From contig NZ_JADEWZ010000012.1 in the NCBI RefSeq assembly GCF_015207425.1, positions 62,001-126,000 on the forward strand: a stretch of DNA of 64,000 bases, written 5' to 3'. Below, piece by piece: positions 35,242-43,719 of the stretch. Numbering within the stretch: position 1 is the stretch's first letter; each line of letters opens with the position of its first letter. A program made the position numbers and the translations under genes. The DNA is from Lusitaniella coriacea LEGE 07157. GTDB lineage: Bacteria > Cyanobacteriota > Cyanobacteriia > Cyanobacteriales > Spirulinaceae. Under the pieces are notes generated by a model. That model was given only the letters and a program-made list of their open reading frames with translations. It searched no databases and had not been told where the DNA came from.

Positions 35242-37608
35242 CTACTTTTTCCCATTCGTTGAAATCAATGCTTGCCAATCTTTAATGGCTTGAGGCGACC
35301 ACAACCAATTATTGGCGAGTGCGTCGGGTTGGAAGTTGATGGGGTTTTCTGTCATCACCAATTCTCGCAATTTAATCGCTTTTGTCCCAAGGGTTTGATA
35401 ACCACGGATTGATGGGTCTTGGGACCATTTTTTGACAACGAGGGCAATTCCCGCGTAGGTATTAAAAATTTCTGGATTATTGGTTTGTTCTTGATTGAGT
35501 TCGAGTGCATCTGCCCAAGCTTCATTAGCAAGATTGTATTTCCCTTCTTGATAATAGGCAAATCCCAAAGCGTTGCGATAGAGAATGGAGTTTGGGTCGG
35601 CATCTGCTGCGGATTTCCAATAGTTTTGCACGTCTCCAATGGTGTAAAGATCGCTGTTGGGGTCTTGAGTGTCTTGAAGCAACGTTTGCCATGCTAAACG
35701 ACCTTTGAGGAAAAGAATCTGTGCGTTGTCTGCTTGGGTTGCAGGAACGGTTTCGAGGGCTGCTTGGGCGCGGGTTAATACGTTACGATCGAGAAGTTCG
35801 GTGACCGCGATCGCGCCCTGGTCGAATTCCCCTTGATTAAACCGTTCGATCGCGAGACTGAGTAGTTTATCCGTACCAATTTGTTTGACATCCGTCAGAT
35901 CGATGTCTTCTGGGGACGTTGGCGTGACGCTTAGGGGTTGTTGAATCTCCGGGGTGGGGGAGACTGAAGGGTTAGGACGGACGCGGAAAAACCACCATCC
36001 CAATAGCGCGATCGCGCCCAAGCTAATTGCCCCTAAAATCAACGCAAGGGGTAGGAGAGATCGCTTTTGGGGGGTTGAGGCGGCTGGCGGATTGCGAGGC
36101 GGGGCGACTACTTCAGGCGGGGAAACAGTTTCGGGCGTTTCGGGTTCGGATAAGTCCTGCATGATATCCCGAATAAAAGATTCGTCGTCATCCGCAAACT
36201 CATTCGGGGAATCGTCGCCTTCCTCAAACTCGCCGAGGAAATCGTCATCTTCCCTCGAAAGCGTACCGTTTTGTTCAAAGGCTGGAAATTCCGATTCTTC
36301 TCCTTCGGTTTCCCAGTCCAATCCGCGAAAATCCCCACTCAACACTTCCAAGGGAATTTCATCGGTTTCAGACAGTTCCAGGAGTTCTTCCGTCACATCA
36401 GAACCTTCCGCCCAATCCATCAAAATGCCGTCAAATTGCGAGTGGAGATATAGTACGGGCAGCGCCCAGTACAATTGGTTTGAACCGTAGGCAGAAATCA
36501 ATCCTTGACGCGATCGCGATAGGCTAGAGTCGATGGGATAGCCTTGATTGAGATTGCGATAAAACAAGCGCGTCAGGGTTAGCGCCACTTCATCGGGAAT
36601 TTGCTCTGCCATCGCTAAAACGGCGGGAATGCCGCATTTCACCAATGCTTGCGCTAAAGTACTTTCTGATGGGTTACCCGAACTTTCACCCAAAACCGTA
36701 TCCGCACCGCGACAGGAATTAAACACGGCTAATTGAATGCCATTGTTCGCCAACAATCCCGCTAAATCTTCGCCCAATAATTGTTCGGTTAATCCGGTGG
36801 TGGGGTGGACCAAGCTGACATTCCCTCCAGAATCGCCCAAATTGCTGTGACCCGCATAATGAAAGACTTGGTACTGTCCTTGTTCGAGGGCTTGGGTTAA
36901 TTCTTCTCGTCCGGGATGGGATAAAATCGTCAGGTCGATAACCGGATCGCGTCCTTCAATTTCTTTATCTAATTCGGCTTTGAGGGCTTGTGCTTCTTGT
37001 TGCAATTCCAAACTGTCGAGATCGTTAGGGCCCGCGATCGCCATTAAAATTTTCAAGGGTCGATCTTTAACTTTCGCGATCGGTAAAGTGGGACTGCCCA
37101 GAGGGGCATTGATTTGGTAGCGAGAAAAGGCAATATCTGTTCCCGTCGCCAAAGGGCGATAGCAAGCGTTCAAACTCTCCTTTCCCCCGGTATGCAGCAC
37201 TTCCCAAGGTAAACGAGGCAGCAGCGTTCCTTTAAGTCCCAAACGCAATCGCAGAACCGCCCGTTGATTGTGAGCGATCCCTTGCGCCATAATCCAACTA
37301 TCCCGCAGACTACCTTGAAACAGGGCATCGTATAATTGCTGACCCAGAGAGATGAGATTGGTGGTTGAGGGGCGATTGGGCAGTTGTCCCGGCAAAAAGA
37401 GAGGAGGATCTTCAGGCAGTGCTTCTCCCCCTTGCAGGAGGCGAGACAGGGGGTCGTTCATGAGCGATCGCGCCTGTTCTAACCAATCTTCCACCGACCA
37501 ATGCACCTGTTCTTCAGCGAGGGGAACCCCTGGGGCAACTTTTTCGGTTCGCACCAAATATCGATTGGAGTCTAACGGCGTGACGGATAGCTGGAATTCC
37601 TGAAACAT
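35242..37608 (-). CDS. CHAT domain protein with membrane helix and TPR tail
   Basis: A 788-residue protein when started at ATG 37608 (MFQEFQLSVTPLDSNRYLVR); a longer frame to 37830 adds a low-complexity leader. The CHAT caspase-like domain spans about 60-400 with the dyad His254 (VFHYAGHSN) and Cys299 (AVFNSCRGAD). An acidic linker, a single membrane helix (LLPLALILGAISLGAIALLG) and a C-terminal TPR-like region (LGFAYYQEGKYNLANEAWAD) follow. The order CHAT-membrane-TPR suggests a cytoplasmic protease and a periplasmic interaction domain. It is monocistronic; no DUF928 or DUF1822 gene is adjacent, unlike at 13.6-19.7 kb. Confidence 0.9.
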   Translation of the reverse strand: MFQEFQLSVTPLDSNRYLVRTEKVAPGVPLAEEQVHWSVEDWLEQARSLMNDPLSRLLQGGEALPEDPPLFLPGQLPNRPSTTNLISLGQQLYDALFQGSLRDSWIMAQGIAHNQRAVLRLRLGLKGTLLPRLPWEVLHTGGKESLNACYRPLATGTDIAFSRYQINAPLGSPTLPIAKVKDRPLKILMAIAGPNDLDSLELQQEAQALKAELDKEIEGRDPVIDLTILSHPGREELTQALEQGQYQVFHYAGHSNLGDSGGNVSLVHPTTGLTEQLLGEDLAGLLANNGIQLAVFNSCRGADTVLGESSGNPSESTLAQALVKCGIPAVLAMAEQIPDEVALTLTRLFYRNLNQGYPIDSSLSRSRQGLISAYGSNQLYWALPVLYLHSQFDGILMDWAEGSDVTEELLELSETDEIPLEVLSGDFRGLDWETEGEESEFPAFEQNGTLSREDDDFLGEFEEGDDSPNEFADDDESFIRDIMQDLSEPETPETVSPPEVVAPPRNPPAASTPQKRSLLPLALILGAISLGAIALLGWWFFRVRPNPSVSPTPEIQQPLSVTPTSPEDIDLTDVKQIGTDKLLSLAIERFNQGEFDQGAIAVTELLDRNVLTRAQAALETVPATQADNAQILFLKGRLAWQTLLQDTQDPNSDLYTIGDVQNYWKSAADADPNSILYRNALGFAYYQEGKYNLANEAWADALELNQEQTNNPEIFNTYAGIALVVKKWSQDPSIRGYQTLGTKAIKLRELVMTENPINFQPDALANNWLWSPQAIKDWQALISTNGKK

Positions 37609-37847
37609 AATATCGGTAAACCACAATTGAGGGTTAATGGTTTGCACGTAACCCCGATTGGCAAAACCCTTAACCGCACTCTTATAAGGGATAGAAGAAT
37701 TGTCTGGGCAGAAAGTTTCCTCATACTCTGATTTTAGCGGGGTTCGCGATCGCGCAGGGTCGCACCTTCGATGCGGTCGCGGGAAAATTTTGAATTTGAG
37801 AAAAATATTTTGAAATTGTCCGGATCGCACTCCTTAATTGGGGAAAA

Positions 37848-37970
37848 GTGAAGTGGTAGATGCACCCTGATTTGCTCTCCCTGGCTCGCTTTTTCGAGTC
37901 GGGGATTTTTTTTTGCCTGCTATTTTCAATCAAGGAATGGATTGCAAGCATTACATCTTTACCACTTCAC
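37848..37970 (+). other. Structured intergenic element, possible small RNA
   Basis: An 11-bp perfect inverted repeat, GTGAAGTGGTA at 37848-37858 and TACCACTTCAC at 37960-37970, encloses a strong hairpin with a T-tract (37878-37914). It lies in a 414-bp gap between the CHAT gene start and the ridA stop, in which I find no gene. The layout could be a plus-strand small RNA whose 3' end is the inner terminator, a larger folded RNA closed by the outer arms, or a small palindromic repeat. I could not match it to a known RNA family. Confidence 0.5.
37878..37914 (+). terminator. Strong intrinsic terminator without an upstream gene
   Basis: An 11-bp stem (TCCCTGGCTCG with CGAGTCGGGGA, two G-U pairs) and a 6-base loop are followed directly by nine T on the plus strand. 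This is a textbook rho-independent terminator. The flanking genes are on the minus strand, so it must serve a plus-strand transcript that is not a protein gene, or be part of a repeat. Confidence 0.75.
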
Positions 37971-38022
37971 AGAATTATATTCCCGAACTCAGAATAAGGT
38001 CGGAAAAACCTTATCGCGATCG

Positions 38023-38412
38023 CTAAACCACTGCAATACATTCAATCTCAACTAATGCACCTTTCGGCAAACGAGAAACTTCAACTGTTGCCCGTGCGGG
38101 AGCAGTTGCTTCGTCAAAGGATTGAGCATAAACTTGATTCATTGACGCAAAATCATTTAAATTTGCTAAAAACACGGTAGTTTTTACCACATCACTAAAT
38201 CCTGCACCCGCTTTAGCCAGAATTGCTTGCAGGTTTGCCATCACCTGTTGGGTTTGTGCTTCAATATCGCCAGTCCCTACCATTTCACCCGTTTTAGGGT
38301 TTAGGGGGATTTGTCCGGCAACAAATAGTAAGGTTCCGGTGGCTGCAATCGCCTGATTGTAAGGACCAACGGGTGCAGGTGCATCCTGAGTTTGAACGAT
38401 TGTTTTTGCCAT
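38023..38412 (-). CDS. ridA: RidA family enamine/imine deaminase
   Basis: A 129-residue RidA (YjgF/YER057c/UK114) protein that hydrolyses reactive 2-aminoacrylate and related enamines. Family blocks are [48 protein letters not shown] and [23 protein letters not shown] with the substrate-binding Arg. The length is typical of the trimeric cytoplasmic enzyme. It is monocistronic. Confidence 0.94.
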   Translation of the reverse strand: MAKTIVQTQDAPAPVGPYNQAIAATGTLLFVAGQIPLNPKTGEMVGTGDIEAQTQQVMANLQAILAKAGAGFSDVVKTTVFLANLNDFASMNQVYAQSFDEATAPARATVEVSRLPKGALVEIECIAVV

Positions 38413-38501
38413 TAATTCTTCTTTCTCCCCATCAATTTTAAAGTTGCGTACTTGAATTTTAATATTGTCGCGCGTACCGTCGCAGGCAAGCGAGAAGGAA
38501 A

Positions 38502-38527
38502 CCCCCTAGCTGAGATAACCTAGGGGG
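38502..38527. other. Perfect 8-bp hairpin upstream of ridA
   Basis: CCCCCTAG (38502-38509) and CTAGGGGG (38520-38527) form a perfect 8-bp stem around a 10-base loop, 90 bp upstream of the ridA start. No T-tract follows on either strand, so it is not a standard intrinsic terminator. It could be a protein-binding site, an RNA leader hairpin or a short repeat. Confidence 0.5.
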
Positions 38528-38637
38528 AGAACATCAGGATGCATCTACTGGGGTTTAACTACTCCGTATAATTGCTGATTTCCGGAAAAAGTCGAGAAGA
38601 AAGAGATTGACCTCCATAACCTCGCTCAATGCCGTGA

Positions 38638-38800
38638 TATAGCAATAGCCAGGAGTATTAGGACGTTGGTGAAGGTGAGCCGGGGGAGTTGGGAAACTGT
38701 GATATCAAATCCTCCCAATTGCCCATCCTAAAAATTCACTGCTAGGTCGGCTTGCGACCTCAGCCCTAACTAAGGCGATTCAACCAAATTTTATAGGGGA
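38638..38800. repeat. Two truncated repeat elements in tandem
   Basis: The aroF-ridA gap holds the left end of the TATAGCAATAGCCAGGAG family (38638-38700), seen also at 30207 and in reverse at 8026. Directly after it comes a short copy of the ATATCAAATCC family (38701-38800) with AATTGCCCATC, CTAGGTCGGCTTGCG and the end CAACCAAATTTTATAG. No gene is visible in this 459-bp interval. Confidence 0.72.
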
Positions 38801-38812
38801 GATTCAATTGAA

Positions 38813-38841
38813 TAAGGGGTATAGCCGTGCTACACCCCTTA
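38813..38841 (-). terminator. Hairpin after aroF, probable terminator
   Basis: TAAGGGGT (38813-38820) pairs with ACCCCTTA (38834-38841), and inside it TAGC pairs with GCTA, giving a near-continuous hairpin 31 bp beyond the aroF stop. Only a short T-rich tract (TTATTCAATT) follows on the minus strand. It probably terminates or stabilises the aroF transcript. Confidence 0.55.
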
Positions 38842-38871
38842 AGATTTTATTGAAACGATCGCGCGATTCTT

Positions 38872-39933
38872 TTAAACCAACGCAACAGCAGGTTCAGACC
38901 AGCGTTCGACTGCCTTCCCAATGATGCTGAGTTCTTCTTTAACAAGTCGATCGAAGCGATCGGGGGTAAGGGATTGTGGCCCGTCGGAGAGGGCTTTTGC
39001 CGGGTTGGGATGAACTTCAATCATCAAAGCATCGGTTCCCGCCGCGATCGCGGCTTTTGCCATTGCAGGGACGTATTCCGAGCGTCCAGTACCGTGGCTG
39101 GGATCGATCATTAAGGGTAAGTGGGTTAGCTCTCGCAGGACGGGAATCACCGCCAAATCCAGCGTATTTCGGGCATAGGAGCGCTCGAAGGTGCGAATTC
39201 CGCGCTCGCAGAGAATGACATTGGGATTGCCTGCCGCGAGGATATACTCAGCCGCCATCAACCACTCATCAATCGTGGCGGACATTCCTCGCTTCAAGAG
39301 GACGGGTTTATCCTGCGCCCCAACTTTTTTCAGGAGGGAAAAATTGTGCATATTTCTTGCCCCAATTTGCAGCACGTCTGCAACTGCTCCCACTTTTGCC
39401 ACATCAGCCGTGTCCATGACTTCGGTAATGATGCCCAATCCAGATGCTTCTCTCGCCGCCGCCAGCAATCCTAACGCACTTTCTCCGTGACCCTGGAAGG
39501 CGTAGGGCGAGGTACGTGGTTTGTAGGCTCCACCGCGCAGAAATTGAGCGCCAGCCGCTTTAACTCGCTTTGCGGTTTCAACGATCATTTCCTCATTTTC
39601 GACCGAACAAGGGCCGGCAACAATCACCACGGGATGGTTTTGTCCGAAGGGAACTTTTCCATTGGGGGTGTCAATCCAAACTTCGCTGGGTTCTCCGTGG
39701 CGAAATTCCAGACTCGCGCGCTTGTAGGGACGTTCGACCCGCAGCACTTTCTCAATCCAAGGGCTAAATTCCTGAATCTGCCGTTCGTCAAGAGAAGCCG
39801 TTTCTCCGACTAATCCAATCACGACTTTATGCTTCCCGACAATTTTTTCGGGAGAGAGTCCCTCTTCCTCAAATTCTTTACTAAGGCGAGTAATTTCGGC
39901 TTCTGGGGAGCCGACTTTCATAACAACAATCAT
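38872..39933 (-). CDS. aroF: 3-deoxy-7-phosphoheptulonate synthase
   Basis: A 353-residue DAHP synthase of the AroA-beta (Thermotoga/Bacillus-like) class, which joins phosphoenolpyruvate and erythrose 4-phosphate at the entry of the shikimate pathway. Residues 1-70 form the N-terminal ferredoxin-like regulatory domain. The barrel shows [53 protein letters not shown] and [11 protein letters not shown]. The regulatory domain implies feedback control by aromatic end products, known for the class but not visible here as to ligand. Confidence 0.94.
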   Translation of the reverse strand: MIVVMKVGSPEAEITRLSKEFEEEGLSPEKIVGKHKVVIGLVGETASLDERQIQEFSPWIEKVLRVERPYKRASLEFRHGEPSEVWIDTPNGKVPFGQNHPVVIVAGPCSVENEEMIVETAKRVKAAGAQFLRGGAYKPRTSPYAFQGHGESALGLLAAAREASGLGIITEVMDTADVAKVGAVADVLQIGARNMHNFSLLKKVGAQDKPVLLKRGMSATIDEWLMAAEYILAAGNPNVILCERGIRTFERSYARNTLDLAVIPVLRELTHLPLMIDPSHGTGRSEYVPAMAKAAIAAGTDALMIEVHPNPAKALSDGPQSLTPDRFDRLVKEELSIIGKAVERWSEPAVALV

Positions 39934-39959
39934 TTTTAAAAGTCCCTGTTAGTTTGACG

Positions 39960-39988
39960 TATAGCAATTCTCGCTCTGGTGAGGTGCA
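39960..39988. repeat. Isolated repeat end TATAGCAATTCTC...GGTGAGGTGCA
   Basis: This 29-bp segment upstream of aroF is the same terminal sequence (in reverse) as the right end of the element at 59607-59727. No matching second end is visible nearby, so it is a solo end or a remnant. A shorter match, TATAGCAATTCTC, lies at about 15013 in front of the second DUF928 gene. Confidence 0.65.
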
Positions 39989-40060
39989 TCGACCCCAGGC
40001 TTGGATGAAGGGGAATTTTTCTGTCCCTGATGAGATAGAGAGAAGTTTTAGGGTTCATCT

Positions 40061-40534
40061 CTAATCTCCCCTGGCTTCCTGTTTTGCAGAACGCCATGCC
40101 GCGATCGCGCGCCCAAGGTTACGTTGAAACTCATCGAAACCCAACCAACTGCCGGGGCGTTCCTCATCCCACGAGGTCGAAAAAAGACCGTAGCTCAACC
40201 CAATGACTCCCACGCCAAACAAGCCTAAACTGACGAACAAAACTACTACTGTTGGTAAGTTAAACCATTCTTGCCGCACAATCCAGTAGAAGATAAAAAA
40301 ACTTGATATTCCCAATGCGGTCGGAATGCCAGAAAAGAGCGCCATCCGGCGAACCATCCGTTTGCTGACGCGATCGGGAATGGCAGCAAGACTGCTGTCG
40401 TTTGGGTTCCGTCTAGAACTGTTTTGGGGTTCTGGGGGAACGGATTGAGCGGTTGCGGGAGCTTTGGGAGGCTCTTTTTTCCGTTTTCTCCGGGGTTCAA
40501 AGGGAAGGCGATCGCGTTTTTCTTCAGAAGACAT
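40061..40534 (-). CDS. PAM68-like photosystem II assembly protein (DUF3464)
   Basis: A 157-residue PAM68 homologue. The N-terminal third is charged and Pro-rich (RLPFEPRRKRKKEPPKAP). It is followed by IPDRVSKRMVRRMALFSGIPT, two membrane helices (about 70-90 and 97-119) and the conserved loop GLFSTSWDEERPGSWLGFDEF. PAM68 assists early PSII assembly, including ribosome-associated CP47 insertion, in plants and cyanobacteria. It lies 13 bp downstream of rpsO on the same transcript, an arrangement that fits its ribosome link. Confidence 0.9.
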   Translation of the reverse strand: MSSEEKRDRLPFEPRRKRKKEPPKAPATAQSVPPEPQNSSRRNPNDSSLAAIPDRVSKRMVRRMALFSGIPTALGISSFFIFYWIVRQEWFNLPTVVVLFVSLGLFGVGVIGLSYGLFSTSWDEERPGSWLGFDEFQRNLGRAIAAWRSAKQEARGD

Positions 40535-40547
40535 AATCGAGAAGGGT

Positions 40548-40817
40548 TTAGCGACGAATACCGAGGCGTTTGATCAATTGCTGATAATGTTCAAAATCGT
40601 GCTTTTGAATGTAAACCAACAAACGCCGACGACGACCGATCAGTTTGAGCAAACCCCGTCGAGAGGAATGATCTTTTTTATTGACTTTCAGGTGTGTCGT
40701 CAGTTGGTTGATGCGTTTGGTGAGCATCGCCACTTGAACGTCGGACGATCCCGTGTCAGTTTCGTGGACTTGGTATTCTGAGATGATTTCTTGCTTGCGC
40801 TCTTGGGTCAGAGACAT
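40548..40817 (-). CDS. rpsO: 30S ribosomal protein S15
   Basis: The 89-residue S15 protein binds 16S rRNA in the central domain and nucleates assembly of the platform. The whole length matches: [55 protein letters not shown] and the C-terminal [12 protein letters not shown]. It is followed by the PAM68 gene after 13 bp. Confidence 0.97.
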   Translation of the reverse strand: MSLTQERKQEIISEYQVHETDTGSSDVQVAMLTKRINQLTTHLKVNKKDHSSRRGLLKLIGRRRRLLVYIQKHDFEHYQQLIKRLGIRR

Positions 40818-40922
40818 GGTTTAGAAGTAAATTGGAATAATACACAGCAATCTCCAATTTTATCTCATTCGCGCTCAATGTCACGGGCAATTCCGATTGG
40901 TGGGTGGAGGATCGGGTTGCAC

Positions 40923-42095
40923 TCAACGCGCCGCAACCGCTTCAGGCATCAGACGCTTGAGAATTTGTTGCAGCACCATTGCCGTCCAGTCAATATCTTC
41001 CACAGTCGTATGACGACCGAGGGTTAAGCGGATTCCTGCTAGGGCGGAAATTTTCGGATAGCCCATTGCCGTTAAAATTGGGCTGGGACTCAGTTTTCCA
41101 CTGTGACAAGCCGAACCCGCACTGATGCCAATTCCCGCAAGGTTGAGCTGGCGAACGAGGGTTTTTCCCGTCACCTGAGTGGCATTTGCCCAAGATTCCC
41201 CCAAACAAAAACTAACGTGGTGGGGCAAGCGGTACAAGCGATCTCCTGTGGGCGTGAGGTAGGGGGAATCGGCGAGGAGATCGAAGAGGCGATCTCGCAT
41301 TTCGCGCGATCGCGCGGTTTGTATTGCCATTTCCGAAGCCGCCAATTCTGCCGCCACCCCAAACCCCGCGATAATGGGGACGGCTTGGGTTCCAGAACGC
41401 AATTTTCCTTCCTGTCCGCCTCCCCCAAACAAAGGAACTAACTCAACCCCACGGCGACAGTAGAGCGCCCCTGCGCCTTGAGGACCGTAGAGTTTGTGAC
41501 TCGATAGGGAGAGCAAATCCACACCCAATTCCCCCACATCCAAAGGCAAGCGTCCCGCGACTTGCACCGCGTCAGTGTGAAACAAAATTCCTTGTTGGCG
41601 GGCGATTTGCGCGAGTTCTGCGATGGGTTGCAGGGTTCCCACTTCGCTTTGTCCGTAGATAATGGAAATCAATACCGTATTGGGTTGAAGGGCGTTAGCG
41701 AGGTCTGTGGGGTTCGCTCGTCCGTAGCGATTGACTGGCAAACAAGTCACTTGCCATCCCCGTTGTTCGAGGCGTTGCACGGGTTCTGAGATGGCGGAAT
41801 GCTCGACGCTGGAGATAATCAAATGTTGTGGCGTGGAATACTGTTGCACTACGCCCATAATGGCGAGATTGTTCGCTTCGGTTCCCCCAGAGGTAAAGAC
41901 AATCTCATCGGGACTCGGCGCATTAATCAGACGAGCAACCTGCATTCTTGCCTCTTCTAGCACCATTGCCGAACGCTGTCCCCAATCGTGCAAACTCGAT
42001 GGATTTCCCCACTGTTTGCTTAGTATTTCTTGCATTTTCGCGATCGCTTCTGTGCGAGGGGGAGTTGTAGCACTATAGTCGAGATAAATTTGCAT
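40923..42095 (-). CDS. Cysteine desulfurase (IscS/NifS type)
   Basis: A 390-residue PLP enzyme that takes sulfur from cysteine for iron-sulfur clusters and thiolation. It has LDYSATTPPR at the N-terminus, SGGTEANNLAIM, the PLP lysine Lys201 in SLSSHKLYGPQ and the catalytic Cys330 on the mobile loop GISAGSACHSGKLSPS. The loop places it in the IscS/NifS group rather than the SufS group. No iscU or nif gene is adjacent. Confidence 0.92.
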   Translation of the reverse strand: MQIYLDYSATTPPRTEAIAKMQEILSKQWGNPSSLHDWGQRSAMVLEEARMQVARLINAPSPDEIVFTSGGTEANNLAIMGVVQQYSTPQHLIISSVEHSAISEPVQRLEQRGWQVTCLPVNRYGRANPTDLANALQPNTVLISIIYGQSEVGTLQPIAELAQIARQQGILFHTDAVQVAGRLPLDVGELGVDLLSLSSHKLYGPQGAGALYCRRGVELVPLFGGGGQEGKLRSGTQAVPIIAGFGVAAELAASEMAIQTARSREMRDRLFDLLADSPYLTPTGDRLYRLPHHVSFCLGESWANATQVTGKTLVRQLNLAGIGISAGSACHSGKLSPSPILTAMGYPKISALAGIRLTLGRHTTVEDIDWTAMVLQQILKRLMPEAVAAR

Positions 42096-42139
42096 AGCAA
42101 TGGGGGACTAGAATTCGAGATTCCCAATTTAATTGTTGC

Positions 42140-42520
42140 TTAACCGCCCGGTTTACAGACATTGTAATCTTCATGGGAAATGACTGCTTCGGGAACGAGA
42201 AGGCTTCCGTAATCGCGGCAGATTAGGCGATAATTCCGCGTGACTGGAATACTGATAATAAAGCGGTCGTGGCGCAAGCGCTTGCCGCGAAAGGCTCGAT
42301 AATCATTTTCTTTGGCAATTCCCGTCATGATTTTACGCGCTTTAATCACGACATTCTTCGGGAGAGCGCTTAAATCAATTGGATCTTCCTCAAACGTTGC
42401 TTCCCATTGTTGTTTTTCTTCTTTCTTCCTTGCCACATTCTCTTGTTTCTGCGCACATCGGTGGCAGATTTGACCGTACCCTTTATGACCGCAGGGAAAT
42501 TTCTTTTTTCGTCTAGCCAT
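42140..42520 (-). CDS. Zinc-ribbon protein with RelE/ParE-like C-terminus
   Basis: A 126-residue protein with an N-terminal Cys/His cluster (CGHKGYGQICHRCAQK, residues 10-25, a likely zinc site) and a Lys/Glu-rich helix. The C-terminal 75 residues (LPKNVVIKARKIMTGI, RAFRGKRLRHDRFIISIPV, RNYRLICRDYG, HEDYNVCK) have the pattern of a RelE/ParE-type small toxin or a related RNA-binding fold. I infer the relation from pattern only. No partner antitoxin is adjacent. It marks the beginning of the accessory island of small genes. Confidence 0.6.
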   Translation of the reverse strand: MARRKKKFPCGHKGYGQICHRCAQKQENVARKKEEKQQWEATFEEDPIDLSALPKNVVIKARKIMTGIAKENDYRAFRGKRLRHDRFIISIPVTRNYRLICRDYGSLLVPEAVISHEDYNVCKPGG

Positions 42521-42761
42521 ACCACACAGTGCGGGTCAAGCCCACATCCTTGAACGTTGTGCTTAGGCAATTGGCGGGTGGCGATCGCGGTCACAATTTG
42601 GCAAAATCTTTGCTCCCATTGGGTAGACGCAAACCGCGCTACTCCAACCAATGTCTCCCTCAATCTTTAGGATATTACAGAATCGCTCGGCTGACCAAGC
42701 ACTTTATCTGAGGAGTCAATTCACTGTTGATTTTCATCCAGTGACCCGTTCAATTCCTTTT

Positions 42762-43208
42762 TTAAGGTTCTGAAAACATAGAACGATGCGATCCATCAAT
42801 TGCCCAATCTTCATTCTCTCCACCAAAGATTAATGTTTGGATTTGTACGAACTCTTTACTTAATTGTGTTAGAGCATTGATCAATACATCAATCGCAATT
42901 AAATCGCTCGTTCCTAAATCGATCCAACAGCGTCCCCAAGTTCCCAGGTATTCAAAATCGCTCATATTGTGCATGGGAGCCATCAATGTCTCCTCTGAAA
43001 TTCCGCGATCGTATTCCATATAGCTAATATCAACCCCTGCATCGGAAACCCGTAAGTTTTCTGCATTAAAGCCGCCCAATTTTCCCAGGTAATACCAAGA
43101 ATCAAACACCTCTTCAATATATTGTTGTTCCATTGGGGAAGGTGTCGTTTCAAACTCCAACCAGATCCAGAGATCGAAAGGGTTGAACTCTCTAAATTGA
43201 ATATTCAT
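42762..43208 (-). CDS. DUF3531 family protein
   Basis: A 148-residue acidic protein whose blocks MNIQFREFNPFDLWIWLEFE, IEEVFDSWYYLGKLGGFNAEN and EYLGTWGRCWIDLGTSDLIA match DUF3531, a family conserved in cyanobacteria and plastids with no established function. No membrane segment or signal is present. It appears to be a core gene sitting in the otherwise accessory 42-46 kb interval. Confidence 0.82.
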   Translation of the reverse strand: MNIQFREFNPFDLWIWLEFETTPSPMEQQYIEEVFDSWYYLGKLGGFNAENLRVSDAGVDISYMEYDRGISEETLMAPMHNMSDFEYLGTWGRCWIDLGTSDLIAIDVLINALTQLSKEFVQIQTLIFGGENEDWAIDGSHRSMFSEP

Positions 43209-43410
43209 TCAGATTGAAAATAAAGAACTAATCTTGCTCTAAATATTATAGGTTAAAGCATACAAAATTAGTGAGTTCAAACAAAGTTTCTACGCCCAAA
43301 ATACCACGATCGCTTAGAGAGATCGAAAGTTGATCGTACAATATTGATTTTCCGTGTTCTAGTTCTTTTAATATCTACTTTTATTATTCTATTTCATGGG
43401 TTTTTTAAGC

Positions 43411-43498
43411 GCGATCGCCATTTTTGTCCGGGAAAATCAGGAAATCCCACCAAAAACAGTTGTCTTCCTCAGACCATTGAATACTTTAATTTCTTCAT
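43411..43498 (-). pseudogene. hicB fragment (relic)
   Basis: This 88-bp stretch is closely similar to the first third of the intact hicB gene at 45515-45739, read on the same strand. Shared segments are CGCCATTTTTGTCCGGG and ACAGTTGTCTTCCTCAGACC. Relative to the intact gene it lacks 11 bp, lost between two CCATTG copies, and 3 bp near the start codon, so the frame is broken. The remainder of the gene is missing. Confidence 0.75.
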
Positions 43499-43719
43499 TG
43501 TTGAGAAATATTGGCTGTTGCTACCTCTATTTTTGAAGCAGGTACAGCAATAACATCAAAAGCTAGATTGTTTGCATCTAAAACTTCTAAAAGATATCCA
43601 TCTTCCTGTCCTCCATATCTGGAACAATAATCGATGATAATTGCTGAAGTTCCCTGATGCAAATTGTGTGCGGGGATATCCTCTTCGAGTTGCACTTCTG
43701 AAAATAGTTCAAATTTCAT
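43495..43719 (-). CDS. DUF4926 family protein
   Basis: A 74-residue protein of the DUF4926 type: FELFSEVQLEEDIPAHNLHQ, GTSAIIIDYCSRYGGQEDGYLLEVLD and a short C-terminal strand. Members are small beta-barrel-like proteins often found among toxin-antitoxin and immunity genes. Its ATG overlaps the end of the frameshifted PIN-like gene by 4 bp, so the three genes DUF433, PIN-like and DUF4926 form one unit. Confidence 0.75.
   Translation of the reverse strand: MKFELFSEVQLEEDIPAHNLHQGTSAIIIDYCSRYGGQEDGYLLEVLDANNLAFDVIAVPASKIEVATANISQQ

Noticed and set aside
37848-37970. 6S RNA, Yfr1 or tmRNA identity of the structured element
   Set aside because: No ACTCCTCAC motif of Yfr1, no tRNA-like 3' end of tmRNA, and no clear central bubble of 6S RNA; left unassigned.
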